From Paenibacillus sp. SY21-1 (lineage in GTDB: Bacteria; Bacillota; Bacilli; Paenibacillales; Paenibacillaceae): 57,792 nt of DNA. The notes under the pieces were generated by a model. The model made no database searches and was not told where the DNA came from. It saw nothing but the letters and a program-made list of their open reading frames with translations. The translations under genes were made by a program, and so were the position numbers. The stretch lies in NCBI RefSeq assembly GCF_005222705.1, contig NZ_STGF01000039.1:1-57792 (forward strand). The letters are read 5' to 3'. This document shows positions 16,665-25,137 of the stretch, piece after piece (the first letter of the stretch is position 1; each line of letters starts with the position of its first letter).

Positions 16665-19600
16665 GCTTGCCAGTCCTCCTGCTGTATTCGTTACTCGAGA
16701 TTACGCGTCCCGAGTCCCATAGATTACCCTTCATATGAATGCGGTCCAGAATATCCCGGTACACCTTCCTTACAATCGTACCATCTAGATCCATTAGCGG
16801 AAGCTCAACATCGTAGTCGTAAAACATCGACTTCGCGCCGACGACGACCAGCAGCTCCCTCGCCCGGGAAAAAGCGACATTAATTCGCTGGAAGGCGGCC
16901 ACGAACGATTCCTTCGACTTATTCCTGGTCTTTTTGTTCCGCACCATGCTAACGATGACGATCGACTTCTCCTTGCCCTGAAACCGGTCGACCGTATTGA
17001 TCTCATAGTTCAGATGCTCAAACTTGACATCCTTTAGCCTGTTGCGAATTTCCCGGACCTGCCGGCCGTAAAAGCTGATAACTCCGACGTCTTTCTTGGC
17101 GAGAGCGGTGCCGTTCTTCCCCCCGCCCATTTCCGCGCGTGTCGCAGCCGCCTGATCGCCCAGTGCTCGATCCATCTTTTGAAGCATTTCGACGATCAGA
17201 ACCGCTTCGAGCTCATTAATTTTCGACGTTTTATCCTGCGTCTCGAACGCTTCTTTGCCGGTCGGATCGCAGGAGGAATCAATCCATACCGCATGGCTAT
17301 CCGATCTGATGAAATCAAGCCCTTCCGGCGAACGAATGACCATGCCGTGCGCGCGCTCTTTGTCGGCGTCCATTAGGCCGCATTTCAGCCTATTTTCGTA
17401 AAAGTGGTTAATGACCTCCATGATATCGGGATGCATCCGGTATTGGAAAAGCAGCGATTCCTTGATCGCAACATCCGCATTCTCGAAATATTCCTTGAAC
17501 AGCGAAGCCGTCACCATATATTTGTACTTATCAAAGTGCTCCTTCGTCAGCAAAGGATCCTCTTCTCCGCTATTAACGTCCTCGCCGTCCGCCTGCTCCT
17601 CCTCGAGCTGTTTGATCATTTCCTCGTAAGAGCTTTGATTTTCCTTGAATAGGGGCGGGAGCTGGCGATGGTCGCCGACCAGGATCGACCGCTTGGAACG
17701 AATCATCGGCATCAACAGCTCCGGTGGTGTCGCTTTGCTGACCTCGTCAATGATCGCCACGTCGAAGACGGTATGATTGCTCTGCTCCAGAATTTTTGCA
17801 TTCTCCGTACAGGTGACGCCGACGACGTTGCAACTGTTCACGTACGTATCGATATAGAGAGGATGGTCAAGACGCGCCGTTTGCTTATCATCCAGCTTCG
17901 CCTTCCATTGCTCCAGGAACGGGCGCCAGTCGTTTTTGAAGCTGCGGTTTTTCCCCTCGGACACCTTGATCTTTTGCAGCTCTTCCTGCCTGAGCTGCAT
18001 CAGCTCGTTCGCCTTCAGCTGCTCGTTATCCGGCATCTCCCGTTGCAAATAGGTGACAAGCTGCTTATGCAGCTTTTCAACAGCCGCCTTCTTCTCGATC
18101 GATTGCGATTCGAGCCGCGTACGCTCGGCTTCCAGCCTTCTGAGCGGAGCATCGTCAACGGGCTCTGTTACGAGATCGGAAAGAATGCGATGAATCGCCG
18201 TCTGTGCTTCGGCCACAGCAGCGGATAGCTGAGCGTGCAGCGTCCAGACTGATTGAAGCAACTGCCTTATGCCGGAGGTAAGCCCGTGGCGGTTGTTCTG
18301 GAGTTGCTGCTTCATTCGTACGATCCGGGGAGTACCATTCTCCTCCATATTGAACAGTTCGCCGTAAGCCTCGTCGAGAAGCGGTCCGCCACCCTCTTTC
18401 AGCTTCCTGAGCTCGGAGCGCATCGTCCGCCATTCGTCCAGCTTGCTCTCATCCTCCTCAAGCTCGCGGCCGATTTCGTCAATTCGACGGCTGAGCTGCT
18501 GAATCTTCAGTTCATTATCGGCGTCTGTGACGCCACCGCCCGCCTCCCATTGCTCCAGATCCCGCTCCAACTTCGGAATGATCTGCAGAAGCCGCTGCCA
18601 CCCGGTCCAGATCAGCATAAATAAAGAACTCCTGGAACTTGCACCTGGCGCCGAGCCGCGGGACAAATCAATGTGATGGCGGCGCAGGGAGAGCAGCGGT
18701 TGAGCAATCGACTGCCATAGCAGCTCAAATTCCGCATCTTCCAATACAAATAGCTGGTCCGTCCGCCCATCCAGGAAATCAACCAGTAGGTGCAGGTTCT
18801 TGCGCCGTTCCTCCTCCTTCGATTGCCGTCTGACCGTTTCCTGATATCGCCTTTCCTCAGTTCTGCATCTCTCCTGAACCGCCTCTGCCTGTCCTTGAAG
18901 CTGCTTTTCCTCCTCGGCCAGGCTGCGGTAGTCGGCTATGCCGAACTTCATCTGCTCAAGCCATTGCTCGATTTCCGCGATTCGGCGCTCTTCCTGCTTC
19001 CAGCGGCCGATCAAACGGCTTTCCACATTGGTGGCAATCGACGAATAAAACCATTCCAGCACTCGGTCCTCGGCAAACTGCTTGCCTTCATCCGAAATTT
19101 TGCTACTTTTGCCGAGCCGGATCGCGCGAATTTGCGGCTCATTCGCCAGACGCTCGAATACATTGTCCACGGCCAAATTCGCCTGTGAAGACAGCAGCAC
19201 CTTCTGCCCCTGGCAAACGAGCTGGTACACCGCTTCGGCGATAACAGTTGTTTTCCCGGTGCCCGGAGGCCCCTGCATCATGAAGATATCTGGTGCCGTC
19301 AACATTTTTTCAACTGCCTTGCGTTGGTCCTCGTTCATGTTCGTCCTGTTGAACCGCTCGATGCTTGCCGCTGCTTTCGGCAGGTTCGCCTTTTGGATAT
19401 CAAACAGCCACGACGACAGGAACGGAGCGTGTCCCGACTCCATCTGCAGCTTGTCCAGCACTTCCTTTTGTCGGCGGATCAAGGCAAAATCTCCTACGGA
19501 AGAAGTCGCGAGAAAGCCCACCTGAGAGAAGTCCTCCACGAGGTTCCTGACGACATCGTCATAGTTTTCCTCTGGCACATTTGCCAGTTCATTTTGCGCC

Positions 19601-20478
19601 TCGTCCGTTAAGTCAAACGTTGCGATGGCTATAACCGGCTCAGCCAGCGTACACTCGTCGCCGAGGAAACGCCCAGGATCGATATCGGATGCGACGCGCA
19701 GGTCACCTTTGAAATCCCCGATCTCATTTCCTCTGACAAATTTGCGTTCATTCAAACGGAATTTCCAGGGGTCTGTCGAATAATCGAGCGGATATAACAT
19801 CAGCTGCTCGCGCCGGCCGATTCTCTTAAAATATTGAAACGCCTTCATGTGCTCGAACACCAAATAGACGAGAAGTTCGGAATCGACAATCTCCAGCCGC
19901 TGATAACGTACGCCATAAAGCTTGGTCATCACAATCTGCCGCTTCCATTCCAGATATTCGTGCCACTGCTTGAGATGACGTCCAGTTGTCTTTGATATTT
20001 CGGGAAGCTCGGCGATAAAGTCAGGGGTAAACAATACATTTTCCCTGCGCACGGCATACACGTTCGCTTCCTCGGTGAAGGGCCGTACCGTCGCTTCGGT
20101 TTCGAATTCTCTCGGAGGCGAATCGTGAATGTCGGTCAATCGATCGACGACAAACACAGTGCCGGCCGAAGCTAGATGCCCTCGGATGGCGATGGAGTTA
20201 CCTCCGGCGAGCGTTTGCTGCAGAGACGGACTATTGACCTTCGGACGAACGGTAAAGTCGAGAAATTGTTCTTTGAGCGATGTATTCGACACAAAATATG
20301 TGCCGGCCAGTCCCTCCGGAAACAATTTCCTCCGGATATATGTGAGCGGTTCCTCCTGCTCTCCCATCCCCTCAAACACGGTTGGATGACGTTCTCTCAG
20401 CCGCTCCGCAGCACGGTTTAAATTGCCATGATTTTTTTTGAAATCCAGGTACAGATTCATCAATAAAGGCTCGTTCAT
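16654..20478 (-). CDS. SF1 helicase of the UPF1/DNA2/IGHMBP2 type
   Basis: The start is the ATG at 20478, with AGGAG about eight bases before it; the frame is open to 20547 without a site there. The 1274-residue protein shows all SF1 motifs: Walker A MQGPPGTGKTTVIAEA (about 402-417), motif Ia LSSQANLAVDN, motif II IIDEVSKATPPELL (about 910), motif III GDHRQLPP (about 935), QYRMHP (about 1012), motif V TVDRFQGKE (about 1162) and motif VI NVAFSRAR (about 1200). A coiled-coil insert of roughly 370 residues splits motifs Ia and II. About 380 residues precede the motor. It may translocate on RNA or DNA. It is the first gene of the nine-gene operon, behind a LexA-like box. Confidence 0.9.
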   Translation of the reverse strand: MNEPLLMNLYLDFKKNHGNLNRAAERLRERHPTVFEGMGEQEEPLTYIRRKLFPEGLAGTYFVSNTSLKEQFLDFTVRPKVNSPSLQQTLAGGNSIAIRGHLASAGTVFVVDRLTDIHDSPPREFETEATVRPFTEEANVYAVRRENVLFTPDFIAELPEISKTTGRHLKQWHEYLEWKRQIVMTKLYGVRYQRLEIVDSELLVYLVFEHMKAFQYFKRIGRREQLMLYPLDYSTDPWKFRLNERKFVRGNEIGDFKGDLRVASDIDPGRFLGDECTLAEPVIAIATFDLTDEAQNELANVPEENYDDVVRNLVEDFSQVGFLATSSVGDFALIRRQKEVLDKLQMESGHAPFLSSWLFDIQKANLPKAAASIERFNRTNMNEDQRKAVEKMLTAPDIFMMQGPPGTGKTTVIAEAVYQLVCQGQKVLLSSQANLAVDNVFERLANEPQIRAIRLGKSSKISDEGKQFAEDRVLEWFYSSIATNVESRLIGRWKQEERRIAEIEQWLEQMKFGIADYRSLAEEEKQLQGQAEAVQERCRTEERRYQETVRRQSKEEERRKNLHLLVDFLDGRTDQLFVLEDAEFELLWQSIAQPLLSLRRHHIDLSRGSAPGASSRSSLFMLIWTGWQRLLQIIPKLERDLEQWEAGGGVTDADNELKIQQLSRRIDEIGRELEEDESKLDEWRTMRSELRKLKEGGGPLLDEAYGELFNMEENGTPRIVRMKQQLQNNRHGLTSGIRQLLQSVWTLHAQLSAAVAEAQTAIHRILSDLVTEPVDDAPLRRLEAERTRLESQSIEKKAAVEKLHKQLVTYLQREMPDNEQLKANELMQLRQEELQKIKVSEGKNRSFKNDWRPFLEQWKAKLDDKQTARLDHPLYIDTYVNSCNVVGVTCTENAKILEQSNHTVFDVAIIDEVSKATPPELLMPMIRSKRSILVGDHRQLPPLFKENQSSYEEMIKQLEEEQADGEDVNSGEEDPLLTKEHFDKYKYMVTASLFKEYFENADVAIKESLLFQYRMHPDIMEVINHFYENRLKCGLMDADKERAHGMVIRSPEGLDFIRSDSHAVWIDSSCDPTGKEAFETQDKTSKINELEAVLIVEMLQKMDRALGDQAAATRAEMGGGKNGTALAKKDVGVISFYGRQVREIRNRLKDVKFEHLNYEINTVDRFQGKEKSIVIVSMVRNKKTRNKSKESFVAAFQRINVAFSRARELLVVVGAKSMFYDYDVELPLMDLDGTIVRKVYRDILDRIHMKGNLWDSGRVISSNEYSRRTGKHGI

Positions 20479-20510
20479 GTGCACATCTCCTATGATCATC
20501 CCTTGAACAG

Positions 20511-20516
20511 AGTATA
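20511..20516 (-). promoter_or_regulatory. -10 hexamer of the nine-gene operon
   Basis: TATACT on the minus strand lies 33 bases before the helicase ATG and 27 bases downstream of the LexA-like box. No convincing -35 is seen at 17-18 bases. The assignment rests on the hexamer and on the matching layout at three other operons. Confidence 0.4.
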
Positions 20517-20543
20517 ACGGAGTTTTAAGACATTCTTTTGTCA

Positions 20544-20559
20544 CCAAACATTAGTTCTT
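20544..20559 (-). promoter_or_regulatory. LexA(DinR)-box-like site upstream of the helicase operon
   Basis: On the minus strand the bases read AAGAACTAATGTTTGG (core GAAC-N4-GTTT), followed by TGACA. This fits the Firmicutes LexA consensus GAAC-N4-GTTY. It lies just upstream of the candidate promoter, where a repressor could act. Related sites stand before three other operons here. Confidence 0.55.
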
Positions 20560-21094
20560 GCCGACAGCAAAAGGACATGATTTATGGTAAGGAAACCATG
20601 TCTCTCGGATAAAAACAGGTGGATATAGACTTGTTATTAGGTCTGGAGACGCAATAAAACTAGACCAATTTAAGCATACATTCGACAGAGTAGTAAATCT
20701 TTCCTGCTTACGGATGGGAAGTAACTCGTTTTTATGTAAGACAACCATCCACATTTCAAAGTGAGCCTTGTAGGCAGACAAATTAAGCCCCCGGTCAAAG
20801 TCCTTTCTTTCTGGGCAAATGGGTACTTTGATTTGATCAATAACAGAGCGGTTCAGCCGCCCGAATAAATTTGGTCTAAGCAAGCAATTTGCCGACGAGA
20901 ATAAAGCCAGAACGTGAAGTTAAGTAATCACTGGAAGTTTCCAGCGTAAATTTGGCTACCATTAACATTCACCCCAGAGGTGTAGAGTCTTAACAGAACC
21001 CCATTCTGAAGTTCACTTGTCCTCTGCCCCTATCTGTTTCAAGTGTGAGGCACCTGACCGCATTTGTCATCCAATCTTATCGCCTACCGTCACC
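20560..21094. other. Stretch without a confident gene
   Basis: A minus-strand frame of 110 codons (20883 to 20551) starts MLRPNLFGRLNRSVIDQ and continues KVPICPERKDFDRG. It has no ribosome site and ends inside the LexA-like box. It could be a remnant and I do not recognise it. A perfect 7-bp hairpin without a T run (21095-21101 with 21108-21114) spans the stop codon of the SDR gene. Nothing else stands out. Confidence 0.3.
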
Positions 21095-21101
21095 CTTAGT
21101 C

Positions 21102-21911
21102 CTATGTGACTAAGCTGCGGTTGTCAAAAGTAGAGCCGACATCCCTACCTCCGTCGACATTGACAATCTGTCCAGTAATTTGATTTGCCAGCCTGCTGAC
21201 CAGAAACAAGACGATTGAGGCCGTGTCCTCTCCGGTCTGCAGACGGCCAAGTGGCAACAGCTTCCCTTTACTCTGCAACCAGTCCAACGTCTGGCCGTTT
21301 AACGCCCGAACAGCCAGCTCTTTCTCGGTTGCAACCCAGCCAGGATTGACACAGTTGACGCGAATCTGGTCGCGGGCGAGGGCTCCTGCCAAATTCCGGG
21401 TTAATGTTACGACGCCACCCTTGGATACCGAATAAGCGAACAGCTCGGACAGGCCTACAGCTGCATGGCTCGAACCAATATTGACAATCGCACCTTGCCC
21501 ACGAAGCTTCATCTGTGGAACAACTGCCCGGCAGCAATAAAACATCGCCCTTAAATTCAAGCTCATCACCTCATCCCAAAGCTCATCGGTCGTATTCACC
21601 AGTTCAGCCCTCGGGTAGATCCCTGCGTTGTTAATAAGGATGTCGATACCGCCCAGCAACTGTTTAGTTTCCGCTGCTAGTCGGTCCACTTGCTTCGAGT
21701 CTCGTAGATCAGTCCGGACAAAAAATGCCTGAATCCCAAGGCCACGAAGCTGCTCCGCCTTGCACTCTCCATCCTCGGTGATGTCTGCCAGCACTAGGTT
21801 TACACCGGATTCCGCCAGAGCTTGAGCGATGTGGAAGCCGATCCCCCCTGCCCCTCCGGTGACGATCGCCGCTTTTCCGTTCAATTGCAAATCCAGCATA
21901 TTTTTAGACAT
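21102..21911 (-). CDS. Short-chain dehydrogenase/reductase (SDR)
   Basis: The 269-residue product is a classical SDR: cofactor motif TGGAGGIG (about 19-26), NNAGIYP, a catalytic Ser in NIGSSHAAVG and the YSVSK catalytic Tyr-x3-Lys, then the PGWVAT loop and the C-terminal GQIVNVDGG. SDRs of this kind oxidise or reduce alcohols and ketones with NAD(P); the FabG-like wording does not fix a substrate. GGAG about ten bases before the ATG supports the start. It stands alone, with no visible partner, and separates the nine-gene operon from the decayed NADAR gene. Confidence 0.9.
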   Translation of the reverse strand: MSKNMLDLQLNGKAAIVTGGAGGIGFHIAQALAESGVNLVLADITEDGECKAEQLRGLGIQAFFVRTDLRDSKQVDRLAAETKQLLGGIDILINNAGIYPRAELVNTTDELWDEVMSLNLRAMFYCCRAVVPQMKLRGQGAIVNIGSSHAAVGLSELFAYSVSKGGVVTLTRNLAGALARDQIRVNCVNPGWVATEKELAVRALNGQTLDWLQSKGKLLPLGRLQTGEDTASIVLFLVSRLANQITGQIVNVDGGRDVGSTFDNRSLVT

Positions 21912-22063
21912 TAAGCATTAGCTCCATAGTTTATGTACTCAACTTTCTCAATTAGATTACCGAACAATTCCTTGATGTATATTTGCAATTTGGCCAACTA
22001 CTTCTAGAGCTGGCATTGTACCGCTTGCTTAAATCTCTCAGCAGCAGCAGAAGGATCCCTATT

Positions 22064-22507
22064 CTATTGCAGTATAAGCCTAACTTTGAAATATTTACTT
22101 TGCTCCCTGAGCACATCATCTCTTAGACGAGTCAGCACTTCTCCGAGCCAATTGCTTCCCTGCCATGTATCACGGCTTCGGGATCGCGGATCTTCCTCCG
22201 TTAGTCCAGAACAAATCTGCGTTCTGGGTGAATTTTGCGTAGTTGCCTTTGTAAACGATTCGTTGGCGCGCAGCATCACACAGGGTGCGCTCAAAATGCT
22301 TGACCAACCGTCCAAGCTTCTTTGCTCGTTCGGAGTACTTGCTTCAAGAATTTATTGGGCCTTCTCCATATCACCGAACAGCTTCGCTTTTCCGTACATC
22401 ATGAATTGCTCGACGCAATTGATCGTGATTCCATCGACGATAAAATGTGACGGGTGCCATTGAGAGAATAGGGACTACGTTCGCCAGAAAAAAGTAAACT
22501 TCTCCAT
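22064..22507 (-). pseudogene. NADAR (YbiA-like) N-glycosidase, decayed
   Basis: From an ATG at 22507 with AGGAGG upstream, the minus strand reads MEKFTFFWRT, then TAG, SLFSQWHPSHFIVDGITINC, VEQFMMYGKAKLFGDMEKAQ, then TAA. After a frame change it continues VKHFERTLCDAARQRIVYKG with KFTQNADL, and after a second change DTWQGSNWLGEVLTRLRDDV. Order and wording match the NADAR family, which cleaves the N-glycosidic bond of ADP-ribose adducts and riboflavin intermediates. Two in-frame stops and at least two frameshifts make it inactive. A Nudix fragment lies just upstream, a common NADAR partner. Confidence 0.85.
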
Positions 22508-22594
22508 TACGTCCTCCTAGTTGACTGGTCATTATCTATAAATCGATAGTTACGGAATATAGTCTGTGAATCTATACAGCTGCGCCGGACGCTG

Positions 22595-23005
22595 TTAATA
22601 ACAATTCGACATTGTCAGTTGGCCACTCTGATCGCGTACTTCTTCCAAAATGCCTTTCCGACTTTGTGTCGTAGTAATTTTACGGATAAAATTGCTTTCC
22701 TCGAAAGTCGGCACAATTGCTCGGATAACCTGGTAAAGCTCGCTAATCGTGAAATGTTCAGGCAGAAATTCTTTCGCAATCGTCGTCAGCATCTTGAGCC
22801 GGATATGATCGAGCACATCCCTGAAAATCGTCCGATGATCGAATGCCAATTCCGTGTCCAATGCCTCTTCGACTGGCATTAAGATGACTTCGGTTGCTTC
22901 ATCAGAGGTACGACTCCTGGTCAAAAAGCTCTCCTGGACAAACGCAAAGAGAGCATGAGAAATCAAAACACAAGTTCTATGGTGCAATTTGAACTTGGTA
23001 GTCAC
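22595..23005 (-). pseudogene. Nudix/NrtR-like protein, C-terminal fragment
   Basis: The 136-codon frame contains ATEVILMPVEEALDTELAFD, IAKEFLPEHFTISELYQVIR, FEESNFIRKITTTQSRKGIL and EEVRDQSG. This is the C-terminal winged-helix half of Nudix proteins of the NrtR/ADP-ribose type. The N-terminal Nudix box (GX5EX7REUXEEXGU) is missing, and the first 38 residues do not fit the family. The gene is therefore 5'-truncated or frameshifted, and the C-terminus stops early at SNCY. It probably formed an operon with the NADAR gene 88 bases downstream. Intact relatives hydrolyse ADP-ribose or regulate NAD genes. Confidence 0.7.
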
Positions 23006-23044
23006 ACTACACAGTTGATTGATTTACTTGATGCCTCCAAAAAT

Positions 23045-23275
23045 CTAAGCCTTGAAAACTTTCTTTACAACGGCTCTTGCAAGCTTAGGCGCTTGCTTTA
23101 AGGCGCCTTTTTTAATTGCGTAGCCGATGACGGGGATTATAGCAGCACCCGCTATCGCGAAGCCTTTCTTCTTTTTTTCTTTTCTAACCTGCGTGCAATA
23201 CAAGCAGTATTTCTCGTCAAGCACAGGATTGTTACAGCCTTTCGTTTTACATTGAATTGCTTTCCCATCAGCCAT
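23045..23275 (-). CDS. Small zinc-ribbon protein with a hydrophobic helix
   Basis: I place the start at the ATG at 23275, just inside the end of the upstream gene and behind GGGGGGG, rather than at 23320. The 76-residue product has four cysteines in a zinc-ribbon pattern (CKTKGCNNP, then YCLYC), a Lys-rich hinge (RKEKKKKG), one hydrophobic segment (FAIAGAAIIPVIGYAI) and a basic tail. It could be a membrane-anchored or helix-hairpin adaptor. The 8-base overlap with the 446-residue gene upstream shows translational coupling. The family is not recognised. Confidence 0.65.
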   Translation of the reverse strand: MADGKAIQCKTKGCNNPVLDEKYCLYCTQVRKEKKKKGFAIAGAAIIPVIGYAIKKGALKQAPKLARAVVKKVFKA

Positions 23276-24608
23276 CAGATTTCCCCCCCAAGAGATTAGT
23301 TGTGCTTTCGCTGTTACCAACTATAAACGCCGTACAACTTTCAATCAGCTTTGCTGGGAGTTCTCCGAAATCACGCGGGGAAAGTCCGCTGTTTCCAGAG
23401 GAGCAAATCATTCTCCATGCGGGATACTTGTTTCCCTTATAATCGATTTTCTTCAGCAACACCTGTTTTATAAAAGTCTCGTGGTCCTTGACTACAGCAA
23501 GTTGCGCAGCCCGCTCGCCAAGAACCTGATACGAATACAGTGAAAGCTGTACGGCGTTATTCATAGCGACTATGGCTTTATTTATGTCGCTGACCATCTT
23601 CTCCAAATCCTTTGGATTAGGTGATTTGTCACCGCCAAGCAAAAGGATGTCGGATTTGATCTGAAATGCAAGTACCGCACGAGCAGAATTGGCGTCGAGG
23701 ACGGCTTGTAAAAGCATTTGCTTCTGTAAAGACTCGTCCGACATGGCAAGTGCCTGAATGAAACAGCTTCTGCTGCTCAACAGTTTTGCAAGTCGGTCAT
23801 CGCGCTGCCCTTGAATGACTCTGCCGAAATTGAACTCACAGGCTTCCGATATCTCCCTAAGCCCATTAGCCATCTGATTTAACTGATTTTGCAGAGCGAG
23901 GCACTGCATTGCTCCGGCAACATCGGTAGGTACTTGTTTAGTCCCCATCGGGATGTCCTTAATCTTTCGGTTTTTACCGTACTCTTTACCGTTAATGACA
24001 AGACCCTTAACTGAAGCGCGTATCTGTAGGTAAAATGAGTTGGCAGTATCCATACAAGGAATTATTTCAGCAGTTCCATTCTGCAACGCTTGCTGAATTT
24101 CATTAGGAATTAGGTCAAGCCTTGGAGTGTATTCTGTTTTGCTCCTAACGTAGTCTTTGGCTTTTTGTGCCGCAGGAACAGAATCGATAAATTGCTTAAC
24201 CTTATTAATCAAGCCCTCCGAAGTCTTGCGCTGAACTGAAGGGGTTAAGGAAAAGACTGTGCTATCATAGCAATACAGATTCTCATCCAAAACATCAATG
24301 CCGCACGAATCCTTTAATTCGAAGAATTGCTGCTCATCATCTTGATTTTCCCCATATCTGCTATAATCAATTTCATTAATAGAGGCTTTGCGGATAATCG
24401 TCTTGGTCCTCTCCAAAGGAAACGGCACGTTTTCCGGCAGGAAATACTCAATATTCTCAACCTCGCCCGTGAATTCTGCATTGTCCTCTCCGACAGGTAT
24501 GATTACCAAGTCACCAATTTCTATGGACTCTTCTTCCATGGTGTAATAATAAGTCTTGCCGACGTCTAATGAAATGCTGTAATAAATAAGTTCACCGGGT
24601 TGCCGCAT
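23268..24608 (-). CDS. Hypothetical protein with a PSP1/PriA-like N-terminus
   Basis: The frame from the ATG at 24608 gives 446 residues. Residues about 5-72 (YYSISLDVGKTYYYTM, then EIGDLVIIPVGED and TIIRKAS) look like the small beta domain of PSP1/YaaT or the PriA N-terminus, which often contacts nucleic acid or protein partners; this is a weak call. The rest is helical (about 110-440) and not recognised. The start is doubtful: coding-like sequence continues upstream to a TAA at 24675-24677 (WNSLLEFFGIDHEDEDDEL), and no ribosome site serves 24608. The 5' end may be truncated or use a non-ATG start. Downstream it overlaps the zinc-ribbon gene. Confidence 0.65.
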   Translation of the reverse strand: MRQPGELIYYSISLDVGKTYYYTMEEESIEIGDLVIIPVGEDNAEFTGEVENIEYFLPENVPFPLERTKTIIRKASINEIDYSRYGENQDDEQQFFELKDSCGIDVLDENLYCYDSTVFSLTPSVQRKTSEGLINKVKQFIDSVPAAQKAKDYVRSKTEYTPRLDLIPNEIQQALQNGTAEIIPCMDTANSFYLQIRASVKGLVINGKEYGKNRKIKDIPMGTKQVPTDVAGAMQCLALQNQLNQMANGLREISEACEFNFGRVIQGQRDDRLAKLLSSRSCFIQALAMSDESLQKQMLLQAVLDANSARAVLAFQIKSDILLLGGDKSPNPKDLEKMVSDINKAIVAMNNAVQLSLYSYQVLGERAAQLAVVKDHETFIKQVLLKKIDYKGNKYPAWRMICSSGNSGLSPRDFGELPAKLIESCTAFIVGNSESTTNLLGGKSDG

Positions 24609-24674
24609 AAGCTCGTCATCCTCATCCTCATGATCAATTCCGAAAAATTCAAGCAGGGAGTTCCACTTTTCGGG

Positions 24675-25137
24675 TTAGGTATTATCGCCGCCAATGTTTA
24701 ATTGTGTACCGTCCCATACTTAACGGTATGGCTCTAGCAGGAGTCACGCCAAGCGGTAAAAGTACTTCAATTAATTAATCATCTGTCATATGGAGTGCTA
24801 CGATAAAAATGCAGTCGAAAAACCCCTTCATATGAAATAAAATGAGGATTGAATTTTGTCTTTCACTTTCTCAAAACAAACAGAATAAGTTCAAAAACGA
24901 GGATCGAGGCAAGTTTTTTGAATATATAACCTGTAAAAGAATTCACTTTTCCAAAAGGTATCTCACTCTCAACCAATGCGAACGTACTTTCCGAAAAAAG
25001 ACGCTGTAACCGGTTTGGTGTGTCCCATCTTTTGACAGAGGTCCACAATTACTATAGGGACCGGTAACCCGGCCCCTTAGCTGATGATTCATTCATTAAG
25101 ATTAATATTAATTCCGTCGATTTCAGCAATAACCGAC
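24675..25137. other. Intergenic stretch, possible transposase tail and hairpin
   Basis: On the minus strand 25048-24863 is a 61-codon frame whose end (FTGYIFKKLASILVFELILF) resembles the C-terminal helix of IS transposases; it has no start signal, so at most it is a remnant. A GC-rich hairpin (25057-25064 with 25069-25076) follows the 25138 gene by about 60 bases and may terminate the Hsp70 operon, though no T run follows it. Confidence 0.3.

Noticed and set aside
6550..20478. A tellurium-resistance (Ter) type cluster.
   Set aside because: No TerD, TerC or TerB protein and no ATP-grasp/PRTase module is present.
21095..21114. Hairpin over the SDR stop codon as an intrinsic terminator.
   Set aside because: The stem is perfect, but the minus-strand tail has no T run.
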